Assembly: GCA_038380435.1 (NCBI GenBank)
Contig: JAWZYU010000019.1
Location: 17,323,801-17,387,800 of the forward strand
Length of the DNA: 64,000 nucleotides
Direction of reading: 5' to 3'
From: Ryuthela nishihirai
Taxonomy: Eukaryota; Arthropoda; Arachnida; Araneae; Heptathelidae
The translations under genes were made by a program, and so were the position numbers. Shown here piece after piece: positions 43,714 through 53,869 of this stretch. The stretch's first letter is position 1. The number at the start of each line of letters is the position of its first letter. A model generated the notes under the pieces. That model saw only the letters and a program-made list of their open reading frames with translations. It was not told where the DNA came from and searched no databases.

Positions 43714-45022
43714 AAATAATGAAATAAACTCGACATGTTCTATATCAACTAATAAATCAGCACTTTAGTGTTGATTTAAATTTTTAGAGGAAAAATTGTC
43801 TTGAGACGGGTGGGATACGAATCCACAACCTCCTGATAACATGTCAGGTGCTCTGGACCACTGAGCTACCGGCCGCCAATCAAGATTTCCTCTAATTAGT
43901 GCTAATGAACATTTCTTTTATGTCACATATATGCACCACCCTGGGCAGCTTAGCCACAAGCGGCCCCCAACTTGAAAACAGATGGAGCACACGACCACAA
44001 GCATGCAGATAATAAATAATTAAATAAACTTGACGTATTTCATATCAACTAATAAATCAGCACTTTAGTGTTGATTTAAATTTTAGAGGAAAAATTGTCT
44101 TGAGCCAGGTGGGATATGAACCCACAACCTCCTGATAACATGTCAGGTGCTCTGGACCACTGAGCTACCGGCCGCCGATCCTGATTTCCTCTAATTAGTG
44201 ATAATGAACATTTCTTTTATGTCACATATATGAGCCACCCTGGGCAGCCTACAGATGGAAGCACGACCACAAGCATGCAGATAATAAATAATAAAATAAA
44301 CTCAACGTATTCCATATCAACTAATAAATCAGAACTTAGCATCAATTTAAATTTTTAAAAATTTTTAATTTTTTTATGTTTAAAAAATTTTTTTAATCAA
44401 TGCTAAAGTGCTGATTTATTAGTTGATATGGACTATGTCAAGTTTATTTCATTATTTATTATCTGCATATTTGTGGTCGTGTGCTTCCACCTGTTGGCAA
44501 GTTGGGGGCTGCTTGTGGCTAGGCTGCCCAGGATGGCGCATATATGTGACATAAAAGAAATGTTCATTAGCACTAATTAGAGGAAATCTTGATTGGCAGC
44601 CGGTAGCTCAGTGGTCCAGAGCACCTGACATGTTACCAGGAGGTTGTGGGTTCATATCCCACCCGGCTCAAGACAATTTTTCCTCTAAAATTTAAATCAA
44701 CACTAAAGTGCTGATTTATTAGTTGATATGAAATACGTCAAGTTTATTCAATTATTTATTATCTGCATGCTTGTGGTTGTGTGCTTCCATCTGTTGGCAA
44801 GTTTGGGGGCCGCTTGTGGCTAGGCTACCCAGGGTGGCACATATATGTGACATAAAAGAAATGTTCATTAGCACTAATTAGAGGAAATCTTGATTGGCGG
44901 CCGGTAGCTCAGTGGTCCAGAGCACCTGACATGTTATCAGGAGATCGTGGGTTCGTATCCCACCCAGCTCAAAACAATGTTTCCTCTAAAATTTGAATCG
45001 ATGCTAAAGTGCTGATTTATTA
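43714..45022. repeat. SINE-C array 2: two minus and two plus tRNA-headed units, head-to-head
   Basis: Heads at 43798-43877 and 44099-44178 (minus), and 44594-44670 and 44896-44971 (plus); spacing within each arm is about 302 bp. The centre (about 44340-44400) is an A/T palindrome. Every unit has the tRNA-Thr(UGU)-like cloverleaf elements (A box TAGCTCAGTGG, anticodon loop CATGTTA, B box GGTTCGTATCC-like), the TTTTTCCTCTAAAATTTAAA body, GTGCTGATTTATTAGTTGAT, CTGTTGGCAAG with CTTGTGGCTAGGCTGCCCAG, and GACATAAAAGAAATGTTCAT. The array is bounded by AAATTTAATTTT at 43702-43713 and 45023-45034, which looks like a 12-bp target duplication of the whole block. Confidence 0.8.
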
Positions 45023-45300
45023 AAATTTAATTTTGCTACAATGTGATGGAAAATTACAGAATATATTTTTAAAATAATGTTTATTTTCTCTATGAAATTT
45101 GTTTCTTTGCAGTTCTCTAATTTGTTTTATGACTTGAACAAGTCTGCTTTAAATGCTAAACAATGTAGCTCTCTGAATATAGTAGCAATTGTAAAAATAC
45201 TGTACATTGAAATATTTGTTAATGATTACTATGAATAAAATTATTTTGCTGAATAAATTATTTAAAAAAAGGGGGAACGAATTAAAAAAATAGTACTTAC

Positions 45301-45366
45301 GAGATATATCCATCAAGTACTCTTTTGCACCTTCTACAAGGCTCACACAACTCAACAAGCATTATG
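45301..45366 (-). CDS. First coding exon of a membrane protein gene (tentatively KIAA2013-like)
   Basis: On the minus strand an acceptor-like tract ending TTTCTAATAG precedes the exon, and the donor is a strong GTAAGT just below 45301. The first ATG is at 45362-45360 and gives 20 codons plus two bases (phase 2). The peptide reads MLVELCEPCRRCKRVLDGYI: a CxxC pair plus a third Cys (C6, C9, C12) and four basic residues, a usual cytosolic flank for a membrane anchor. The two leftover bases TC join the first base C of the exon at 24288 to make a Ser codon in an open frame, which is the main reason to believe both exons. A 5' UTR exon probably lies upstream because an acceptor precedes the ATG; I could not locate it or a promoter. 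The intron to the next exon is about 21 kb and full of transposons. Confidence 0.62.
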
Positions 45367-45660
45367 CTATTAGAAAAAAATTATAGATTAGGTTAATATT
45401 TACTAACTGAATGAGAAATGTTTTATGCTACAAATTCATCATATGTCAGGTAAACATTTATCTACTAATATATTATTTTATTGATAATACCATTCTTTAA
45501 CATATGAAGAATATTAATATTTGGGAAATTCAACCATAATAAATCAGAGACAATTATCCTGTAAAACTTAGAACTAATGGAGAGAGAAAAATTGAGTTTT
45601 GACCACAGTTGGATACAACCCTGCAACCTCATATGGCAAGAGACCTTGACATGGAATATG
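45367..45660. other. 5' upstream or 5' UTR intron of the host gene
   Basis: The region upstream of the first coding exon (minus strand) shows only the acceptor-like tract. No TATA-like or CpG-rich promoter is evident. A tRNA-like remnant may lie at about 45590-45650. Confidence 0.35.
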
Positions 45661-45662
45661 TT

Positions 45663-46003
45663 TGGGTTGTTTTACCTCTGAATGGCACTTTTTTGCACAG
45701 AATTGGCTAAATAACCAGATCTCAGAGGCTGGGGGAGGCGACCCACTGGACAGATGTTAGGAGACAGGTGGCAGCCTCCAATTATGGCCATCCAGCATGA
45801 TTTTTAACATGCACAGAGTATGGTCCTCCCATACACGGGGCCAAGACTCAATGTCCCATTTGAAGGATGACAGCCTTTCCAAGCCCATCGGTGTCCCCTA
45901 CTGGCCATGGGCAGGGTGGGGTTTTGTGGAGATAAATCTCGACACTGTTCCAGCTGGGATTCGAACTTGAGAACTGCAGATTACGAGCTTGCTTGCTACC
46001 GAG
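45663..46003 (-). repeat. SINE-A copy 6, diverged
   Basis: GTTGTTTTACCTCTGAATGG at the tail, ATGCACAGAGTATGGTCCTC in the core and GGGATTCGAACTTGAGAACT near the head; several small deletions. Confidence 0.75.
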
Positions 46004-46199
46004 TGAGCCTTCAGTGGGAAAAAGGTTGCCATTGGGCCACAGGCCACCATCTTTCAGATACCTTCAAAGCCCTCTTCCCTCGTGCAGTAAGCCATACCCG
46101 GACCATGTTAAAGAACATGCTGGATCACTTGACAAGATACCTAACAGCTGTCCAGTTCTGAATCACTGGTTTTTCTGACCTGGGCATTTAGTCGTGCAT

Positions 46200-46790
46200 G
46201 AAATTATTCATAGATATGAGGGGCATTCAAAATATTCTAGACATGCATCTGCAGAACAAAACCCATTGCACCTACTTCAACAAAACTTTTACTGCCCTTC
46301 AAAGTATTCCCCTCCAGCATCTATGCAAAGTTTCAGACCTGTACACCAATTCTGGAAGGTTTGGTAGCACTCCTGTTGGGAAATACTCTGCAACTCTGAA
46401 TGAAGGCATTTTGCAAGGTCTTGCATCATGACAAAAGGATTCCAAGAAATTCCTTTTTAATTTTTGGAAACAGCTAAAAATCACATTGTATGCAAGATCA
46501 AGGGAATATGCAGGATGAGGAGAATATGCAGAATGGGGTAGCTGCTTGATTTTTTTCCTGCTCCAGATAGCTCATAACTTGCCAGATTTATAGAACACTG
46601 ACATTGTCATGAAGGAGAACCCTTGACAGGCCTGTTGTTGGTTGCTCCTTCATTTCTTTAACCTTTTTGGGCAAAATGATATTGGTGTATTGGCCATTTA
46701 TGGTCATATTTTCAGGTAATGTATACACAGCTACCACTTTTTGGGATAGAAAAAAATTGTGAGCATCAGCTGCATTGAGCAAAAGTATAA
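46200..46790 (-). pseudogene. Mariner-like transposase, C-terminal relic
   Basis: Minus strand reads MTINGQYTNIILPKKVKEMK, then LSRVLLHDNVSVL (the HDNA/P-type second catalytic motif), then CIFPDLAYN-like remnants, LKRNFLESFCHDARPCK and a tail YRSETLHRCW. Order and content match the C-terminal half of mariner-type transposases (INxxxY..., LLHDNAPxH, PDLAPxDFxLFPxLK). The N-terminal half and inverted repeats are not visible. Many stops. Confidence 0.65.
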
Positions 46791-46809
46791 ATTTCTCACT
46801 AATAATATT

Positions 46810-47390
46810 GGATATATTGCATAATTATTAAAATTTGCATGTTTCTGTGGATACTGGATATGTTTTTCCTAATCAACACTTGCATTATCTATCACTGGAA
46901 TCTCAGCTTCATAGACTAAGGAAAAAAAAGCATGCAACACAACTCAGACAAGAGCACTACAAGTGAGTTTATCAGGAGGTTGTAAGATCTATCCACTCAG
47001 GTAAAAACTAATTTTCTACTAACTCCACTTATAACCATAAGGTAGAGGTAGACTTGTATATCAAAATTAAAAAATTGCCAAAACCTATTAACTAAAGTAA
47101 GCAAACCACTGAAAAGTTAGTTGAAAAAACTAAGTTTCACTGGTATTGGGAACTAAACCCACAGTCTTCTGAAAACATGTCAGGTGGTGTCATTTTTTCA
47201 AGAGATTGTGAGCTTAAGTTCCCACTACCACACAAATTCAATATTTTCAGCTGTTATTAGCCACAGGCCACTGGCCTGTGTATGATAATGGCCTAAGAGT
47301 TACTATTAAGCTGCAATATTTCATAAATGCCAATTCTAAAATGTAGAAAATTTGTAGATTGGTGTTTTAATTATGAGAGCAGTTAGTGGG
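46810..47390. other. Unassigned AT-rich DNA
   Basis: Possible tRNA-like remnants (TTATCAGGAGGTTGTAAGATC at about 46970; CTGAAAACATGTCAGGTGG at about 47170) recall SINE-C heads but are too decayed to call. Confidence 0.35.
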
Positions 47391-47955
47391 GCTGTTTTAC
47401 CTCTTTGTGGCACTTTTTTGCACATTATAGGCTAAATGGCCAGATTACAAGGACACTGAGGGCTCAAAGAAGGTTGGGGGAATGGAACACACTGGACAAG
47501 CTGTTAGGCAGTGGAGGGGGCCATGGAGGCTATGGCCCCCTCCAAAAGACTCGCAAGTGTTTTTTCATTCCAACAGCTAGCCAATTTCTTTTACAGGAAG
47601 GCAAACTCTTGATGATCTCAGATCTTCAAAGGTAAATGGACAAGCTGTTAAAAAGTATCTCAATTACTAAATAATGCATTGGTAAAAGTGTCATTTCTGG
47701 ATTACAAAATCCTTCATACACTACTAACTGGCCCCCTACAGACTTGAGATTTACGAACCCCTGCTGTTAGGAGACATGGTAGCCTCCCATCGAGGCCATC
47801 CAACATGTTCTTTAATGTGCACAGGATATGGCTCTCCTACACATGGGGCCATGGCTTAATATGCCCTCTGACAGGTAGTGGATCAAATATAGATCTCTCA
47901 AACCCACTGGTGTCCCCTATTGGCTGAGGGCAAGGTGGGGAGTTTTGTGGAGAGA
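47391..47955 (-). repeat. SINE-A copy 7, interrupted by a hAT MITE
   Basis: Tail piece 47391-47508 (GCTGTTTTACCTCTTTGTGG ... CTGTTAGG) and core/head piece 47764-47955 (CTGTTAGGAGACATGGTAGC ... GGGGAGTTTTGTGGAGA) are one SINE-A split by the element at 47509-47763. The tRNA-like head is lost. Confidence 0.8.
47509..47763. mobile_element. hAT-type MITE inside SINE-A
   Basis: Flanked by a perfect 8-bp duplication CTGTTAGG (47501-47508 and 47764-47771). Ends are CAGTGGAGGGGGCC and, on the other strand, CAGGGGTTCG, the short C-A-G start usual for hAT. 255 bp, no coding sequence. The SINE-A consensus here reads with the target once, confirming insertion. Confidence 0.88.
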
Positions 47956-47993
47956 GCAGTTAGTACTGTAACCTATGAAATTAAAATCCCACT

Positions 47994-48826
47994 CATCATA
48001 ATCATCCTCGAGTAACTATGGGCTACTGAGGTCCACCATTGTGCAATTTAGTTCTTTAAACACCTCTCTCCTGAGCTACATCTGCTGCATCTCACCACTA
48101 TAGAACAATTGTAACTAGGTCCTGTTTGACATTGTCTGCCCACCGCATCCAAGGTCTCTGTTGATAGCATGCCAGGCTCATAATCTGCAGTTCAGATTCG
48201 AGTCCCAGCTGGGTCAGCATTGAGATTTATCACTTCAAAATTCCCCGCCCTGCCTATGGTCAGTATGGGACACTGATGTGCTTGGAAAGGCCGCCGTCCA
48301 TTGGATGGGACAGTAAGCTGTACCCTATGCACACTAAAGAACATACTAGATGGTCTTGATACGAGGCTACCATCTGTTTCCCAACAGCTGTTCCAGTGGG
48401 TCCCTTCCCCCAACCTTCTCTGAGTCTTTGGAGTCCTTGTGACCTGGCCATTTAGTCCATTGTGTGCAAAAAAGTGCCGATCAGAGGTAAAACAACCCAA
48501 CTCATAATCCTTTTTGAATTATTTCATAATTCTATTTGATAACTAATCTATAGTTATGCATATGGGCAACATGGCCAAACCGACAGTCTCTCTGCACAAT
48601 ATCCTGCTCAAAGGAGGTTGTCAACTCCTTTGCCTAACCTAATCATTACTTACAAAGGTGAACCACCTAATGCCCAAGATATTGTGTAAGCATCTAAAAT
48701 CAAAAGCATCAAGTTTCCTGTTACCTTGTTTACAAAGGGTCCAAGTTTCCCTACCATAACTAACTTTAGAAAGAACCAAACTATTATACAAGCTAATTTT
48801 AATCTTTAGATGTATATGCCTATCTA
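47994..48826 (-). mobile_element. LINE-alpha copy 6, 3' fragment split by SINE-A
   Basis: 47994-48157 matches the LINE 3' end (CATCATAATCATCCTCGAG tail; CCTGTTTGACATTGTCTGCCC), and 48504-48826 continues with the C-terminal region (GGGCAACATGGCCAAACCGA; AAGCATCAAGTTTCCTGTTA). SINE-A copy 8 sits between. Diverged and truncated at the 5' side. Confidence 0.78.
48158..48503 (+). repeat. SINE-A copy 8, opposite orientation
   Basis: Head on the plus strand: GCATGCCAGGCTCATAATCTG (anticodon loop region), AGATTCGAGTCCCAGCTGGG (B box), then the reversed core and tail ending GAGGTAAAACAACCCAA. It is the only clear plus-oriented SINE-A here. It interrupts LINE-alpha copy 6. Confidence 0.82.
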
Positions 48827-48829
48827 AGG

Positions 48830-49310
48830 CAAAAATATTTCACTGTCTTAAAAGCCCATTTATTAAATTTAAAACATACACAGAATATTCCGAAGCACTA
48901 AATGGTTATGGACATGTAATGAAGTGGAACAATTTAGTTCTATACATCAGTGGCATTGGGTGACCATAAATTTCTCCATAGTTAGCACATTTTAAAAACT
49001 ATTTTAGGTCCTTCCAATGAGCTGAATAACTAGCATGCAATTTTGTTAAACAAGTAGTGGAAGTAACTCAGACAACATTCCAGCAAAAAAAAAAAATGTT
49101 GTTGGGGAATTAAAACACTCAATTTTTTTTGCCTTTTTTTTTCAGAAACACTAAAATTTTCTTGCTTCTATTAACCAGGAATTTCATTGGTAACAATCAA
49201 CTTTAAAAGAACTAGACCAAATTTTGCATCTCGGAATTAGATGTATTTGGGTGACCAACACAGGTCACCCAAATACTATATCTTTACTTTATCCAGGGTG
49301 TGAGTTCAGC
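48830..49310. other. Unassigned DNA with a perfect 14-bp hairpin
   Basis: GTATTTGGGTGACC (49243-49256) and GGTCACCCAAATAC (49263-49276) form a perfect stem with a 6-base loop. Otherwise AT-rich and featureless. Confidence 0.6.
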
Positions 49311-49688
49311 TGTTGAGTTGTTTTCCTCTGAATGACACTTTTTTTAACACAATGGGCTAAATGGCCAGGTCACAAGGAACCCAAGGGCTCAGAGGTTTGG
49401 GGGAGGAGACCCACATGAGACAGATGGTAGCCTCCTGCCAAGGCCATCCAGGATGTTCTTTAACATGCAAAGGGTATGGCTTACCTGTACACAGAGCCAC
49501 GGCTCAATGTCCCATCTGAAGAATGGCAGCCTTTACCCAGACCATCAGTGTCCTCTGATGACTGAGGGCAGAGTGAGATTTGTGGAGACAAATCTCGATG
49601 TTAGTTCAGCTGGGACTCAAACCTGGGAACTGCAGATTATGAGCCTGGCATGCCACTCAGTCAGTGGACTGAGCCCTCCCCACCCCAC
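49311..49688 (-). repeat. SINE-A copy 9, diverged
   Basis: GTTGTTTTCCTCTGAATGAC tail, GTTCTTTAACATGCAAAGGG core, GGGACTCAAACCTGGGAACT near the head. Followed by a C-rich run (CCACCCCACCCCCACC). Confidence 0.78.
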
Positions 49689-49689
49689 C

Positions 49690-50339
49690 CCCACCACCCC
49701 ACAAGGAGTGAATTCAGGTCTCTTTGACCAGTAGCCAACCACACTAACTATCAGTTAAAATGGAGATATCTGTGTTCTTGATGAATGGAGATAATCCTAT
49801 ACTTGATTGATATTAAACACTTTTTATGGAAGGAAAGAAAAAAAAAATTACACAGACAATTTCACTGCTTCATAAACTTATTAGAAATAAATATTTCTAT
49901 GTGTCTTCTGGTATATATTAAGACAAACATTTAGCACCAATTCTAGCAGTATTTGGCACTTTTCTGGAGTGTTTCTGGTGTGTTTCCCCAGAAAGGAGTG
50001 GCAACCTTGATTCAGAAAAATAGTGCATCAATGGAGAATTGAAAAGAACAAAACCAATCAGAAAGCAATAGTAATGGAAAATAAATATTGGAAAGAATTT
50101 TGATTAAAAAAAGATTGAGATGTAAGGGCATATGAATAGGATGGATAATGGAATATCACCAAATGGATATGGAAATAAAAACCCAATTGAAGGGAAAAAG
50201 ACCCAAGAAGAGACAAAGAATGTGTGGAGGAAACAATGATGAACAGATGCCTTAAAATAGGAAAACTGAATAAATAGAAGTGAAGCAAAATGCTATCTGA
50301 ATATAAGCAACTTGGAGTTGGGACAAGTGTAATGCCCTA
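49690..50339. other. Unassigned AT-rich DNA
   Basis: A-rich plus strand between SINE-A and the LINE-beta 3' end; nothing recognised. Confidence 0.4.
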
Positions 50340-50598
50340 CAAAAATATTAGAGTTGGTTGGTTGTTTGGAGGTTTTATGGCACATGGGCAACTAGGCCAT
50401 AATGTGCCAAACTAAAGACAATATAAAGGTTAAAAGATATGTTACCCCCAACCAATAGTTAAAACAAAAACACTACATTATAAAATTCTAGACTAACAAA
50501 TAACAATTGTATAAGTACAAAGTAAAACACCTTGAAAAATACAACTTATAACAATATCAGATGTAAAAGACCTGGGCTATACAAAATACAAGGTAAAA

Positions 50599-51480
50599 TC
50601 AAAATCTATTAAAATAACCACAATGCTTTAAAAAGGAAAAAACAGGCACTAAAAAGCAATGATCAGATAAAAGATGTCTTAGTGTAAGAGGCTCGGACAT
50701 AAAATTATGATAGCTAAAATATATTCGTTTGATATTAAAACATGGACATTCAATTAAAATATGTTTGATAATTAAAATGGTGTCACAAAACTCGCACTTA
50801 GGTTCATCGTCCGCCCGTAAAAGAAACGAATGAGTAATAAACAAATGACCTAAGAGGAGCCGAGCAAGTAAAACTTCCTCCTTGCGATTCTTGCGGTAAC
50901 AAGACTGCCATGGTTCAATGATAGGTTTGATCTCAAAGAGCTTGTTCATAAGCTGTTCTGACCAAGATCTCTGCCACTGTGCCCAGAGCTTGATGGTAAA
51001 ACACTGCTGGAAATCCAGATATGGAACCGGCAATGGAGAGTCAGACAGGGGCATGGCCGACTTGGAGGCAGCATCTGCCAAGTCATTGCCCCTGATACTG
51101 ACGTGACCGGGCACCCAACAAAAATGGATGGTGGTTGTTGCTGCCAGACGATGTAGATGCTGGTGGATCTTAGACAGAACCAGGTGAGGCCGATGCCTCA
51201 CCGAGATCAGAGCCTGTAACGAGCTAAGTGAGTAAGTGTAAAGCACACACCAATGATGATGCTTAGCTGCCATGTGGTCCAAATCTACACTGATAGCATG
51301 CAACTCTGCAGTGAGGATGGAACACTGCAGTGGGATCTGGTCTGCAATGATTACATCACAGCAGACCATGGCCGATTCCATTAATGTGCCACCACTTTTG
51401 GCACATCAAAATGCCAGACCACGGCATTTTGATGTGCCGGGCTTTGAGCTATCTGTGAAGACAGGCAAGAAGTTGGGGTA
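50599..51480 (-). pseudogene. LINE-beta RNase H domain and C-terminus
   Basis: The domain starts FLPVFTDSSKPGTSK (first Asp, about 51450), is interrupted by a hairpin at 51400-51438, and continues LQCSILTAELHAISVDLDHM (Glu), CVLYTYSLSSLQALISV and CWVPGHVSIRGNDLADAASK (final Asp). The third acidic position, normally Asp in a SDS-type motif, is Tyr here (TYS), so cleavage of RNA in hybrids would be lost. The C-terminal tail contains a Cys/His cluster (CEFCDTILIIKHILIECPCF), the usual end of I/jockey ORF2. The part from 51381 downstream is open for 260 codons. Confidence 0.85.
51400..51438. repeat. Perfect 16-bp hairpin in RNase H coding sequence
   Basis: GGCACATCAAAATGCC (51400-51415) and GGCATTTTGATGTGCC (51423-51438) with a 7-bp spacer. 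It interrupts the expected TDGSK...GxA reading of RNase H. Confidence 0.85.
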
Positions 51481-51489
51481 CTCACCACG

Positions 51490-52818
51490 ATGGCTGGCAA
51501 AGAGTTGCCTGTATACACAGTCAGGTGTAAAAACCTTCCCCATCCTGCACAGGGAAAAATCACAGGAAGGGGAAAGAGCAAGACATGGTGGAAGTTGCTT
51601 GACTGTCGACTGTGCGAATCTATCGAGACTGGTATTGATGTCTCTGAGGTAGCCTCGGACTCGCAAATCAAAAGGACGAATGGTAGTTGGCTGATTAGTG
51701 TAAAGCATTTCCCACTTTGGACTGAAAATGCAATCCCAAGTGGGATGGCCAGGCAGTGATCGCAATTTATATACATACTTTAGGGGCAAATGCCGACAGT
51801 GAAGAGATAAAGATGGTTTGTCAGTCTCAAAGTAAAGACTCTGGACCAGTGAGGTGCGGAAGGCTCCCGTGTAAACACAGAGGGCCTGATGAAGGAGGGG
51901 GTCTAGCACCTTCACCACCAAATCTTGGGGGAAGTCATACACCTGGGATCCATAGTCCAGTTTTGACAGGACAAGTGCACAGTATAGGCAGAGCAGAGAA
52001 CATCAGTCAGCTCCTCACAAGAGAGAGGAGAGGACCTTGACGATGTTCAATGCCCACGTGCACTTGGACATGATGTGATGTATGTGTGATAAAAAGGTCA
52101 ATATCCGATCGAAGATGAGACCAAGAAACTTGGTCTCTGCCACAACTGGAATGATGTTGCCCATGAGTTGTAGCTCATGATCCAGGTGAATATTAGGCTT
52201 GTGGCTAAAGTGCACATAAGCGGTCTTCTGTGGGGAGAACCGAAACCCATTTGCCATCGCCCAAACCAAAAGATTGTTCAGGGCAATTTGCAGTTGTCTT
52301 TCAATGACCCTCATTCTAGACGAAGAGCAAAAGATGCTAAAGTATAGATGGCATTGCCTACAGATGGGGGAAGTTTTCTAGTGATAGAATTAATCTTGAT
52401 ATTGAAAAGCGTAACACTCAGAACGCAGCCTTGTGGCACCACCTGTTCTTGGGGGTATGGCCACGACAGAGTTTTGCTGACATGGACATGAAAAGAACAT
52501 GCCGATAAGAAGTTGGAGATGAAGATCGGCATGTGACCTCTCAAGTCAAAGCTATGGAGGTCACAAAGAATGCCGTATCTCCAAGCCATGTCGTACTTTT
52601 TCAATGTCGAAGAAAATTGATACCAGATGCTCTCCATGTAAAAATGAATTTCTGATAGCCAATTCGAGGCATATCAGATGGTCAAGAGTTGACCATTGCC
52701 CACGAAAGCCACACTGGGTGTTGGAAAAAGGGTTGTGGTGTTCTAAATACCAGATGAGTCTCGCATTTATCATTCTTTCCAATACCTTGACACGCAGCTC
52801 GTCAACAAAATGAGACAA
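51490..52818 (-). pseudogene. LINE-beta reverse transcriptase domain, catalytic site lost
   Basis: Read across frames from 52818: VKVLERMINARLIWYLEHHN, FSNTQCGFRGQWSTLDHLIC, VSIFFDIEK, then YDMAWRYGILCDLHSFDLRG, FHVHVSKTLSWPYPQEQVVP, QGCVLSVTLFNIKINSITRK, a damaged catalytic site, then RVIERQLQIALNNLLVWAMA, KTAYVHFSHK and FLGLIFDRILTFLSHIHHI. A frameshift separates IEK from YDMAWR. At about 52336-52346 the expected YxDD is missing: the sequence goes from AIY into FSIFCSSSR in another frame, consistent with a small deletion that removed both catalytic Asp codons. Confidence 0.83.
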
Positions 52819-53869
52819 TAATTAGAAGGAATCTTGAAATCCTTTCCTGGCTTCAGGAAGACCAAGAAGATGGCCTCCCGCCAGGAGTCCGGAAATTGCT
52901 CCTCGAGGAAAATGCGATTGAAGAGATGGAGCAGCTGATCCTTACTCAATGGTGAGAGATGTTGGACATGGAATAATGGACATTGTCTGGCCCGACAGCA
53001 GATGCATGAGAAGTGTGCAGAGCAAGGCGAAGCTCCTCTGCTGCGAATGGCCTGTTGTATGGCTCCAGGCCATTCAAGTGGAAAGACAGCAGACAGTGTT
53101 CCACCCTGCTCTTCTGGTCCAGAAACTCGAGGGAGTAAGAAGAAGAGATGGAGGAGAATGACTACCCCAGAGTATTGGCAATTGCTTTGGTATCAGCAAT
53201 TGCCTGTTCATTGTGCTCCAGGATTAATAACGAGTGGGACGTGTAGTTCCACCCATCTTCCGGACTTTATCCCACACTACCTTAGAACTGGCCATGTAGG
53301 TGATAGAAGATGTATATTTGATACAAGATTCCTTCTGGCTCTGGAGTCGGACAAAATGAGCTTTTGCCCTGGCACATTTGAACGTTTCAAAGTTGGGGGA
53401 TGTCAGATATCTCTGAAAAAAAAAACCCAAGCCTTGTTCTGAGCCTTACGAGCTGCAGTGCAATCTGGATTCCACCACGGTTTCGAAAAAAAGGAAATCG
53501 TGTCAAAGTTTGAGGAATTGTTGAAGCAGCTGCATCTACGATACATACATTATCTCCGCTACTGCCACACTGATGGGCTCCCAGCTGACAGTGTGGTCAT
53601 CGAGCTCAGAGAGCAGCATGAAACCACTTCAGTTCAGCCCAATCAAGCCTCCACCATGAGACGCATGAAGGGCTGCAAGGCTCCCCACGGAAGATGGTAC
53701 ACACCATGGGGAGGTGATCGCTTCCATAAGGGCTGTCCTCAACCTCCCATGTAAAGAGTGGAAGGACTGAGGAGGAGCAGATAGTGAGGTCAATGATAGT
53801 GAATGTGCAGGTTGGGGAATGAAAGTAAGCACTGACACCTGTGTTCAACAGAGAGAGAGAAGGATCCAG

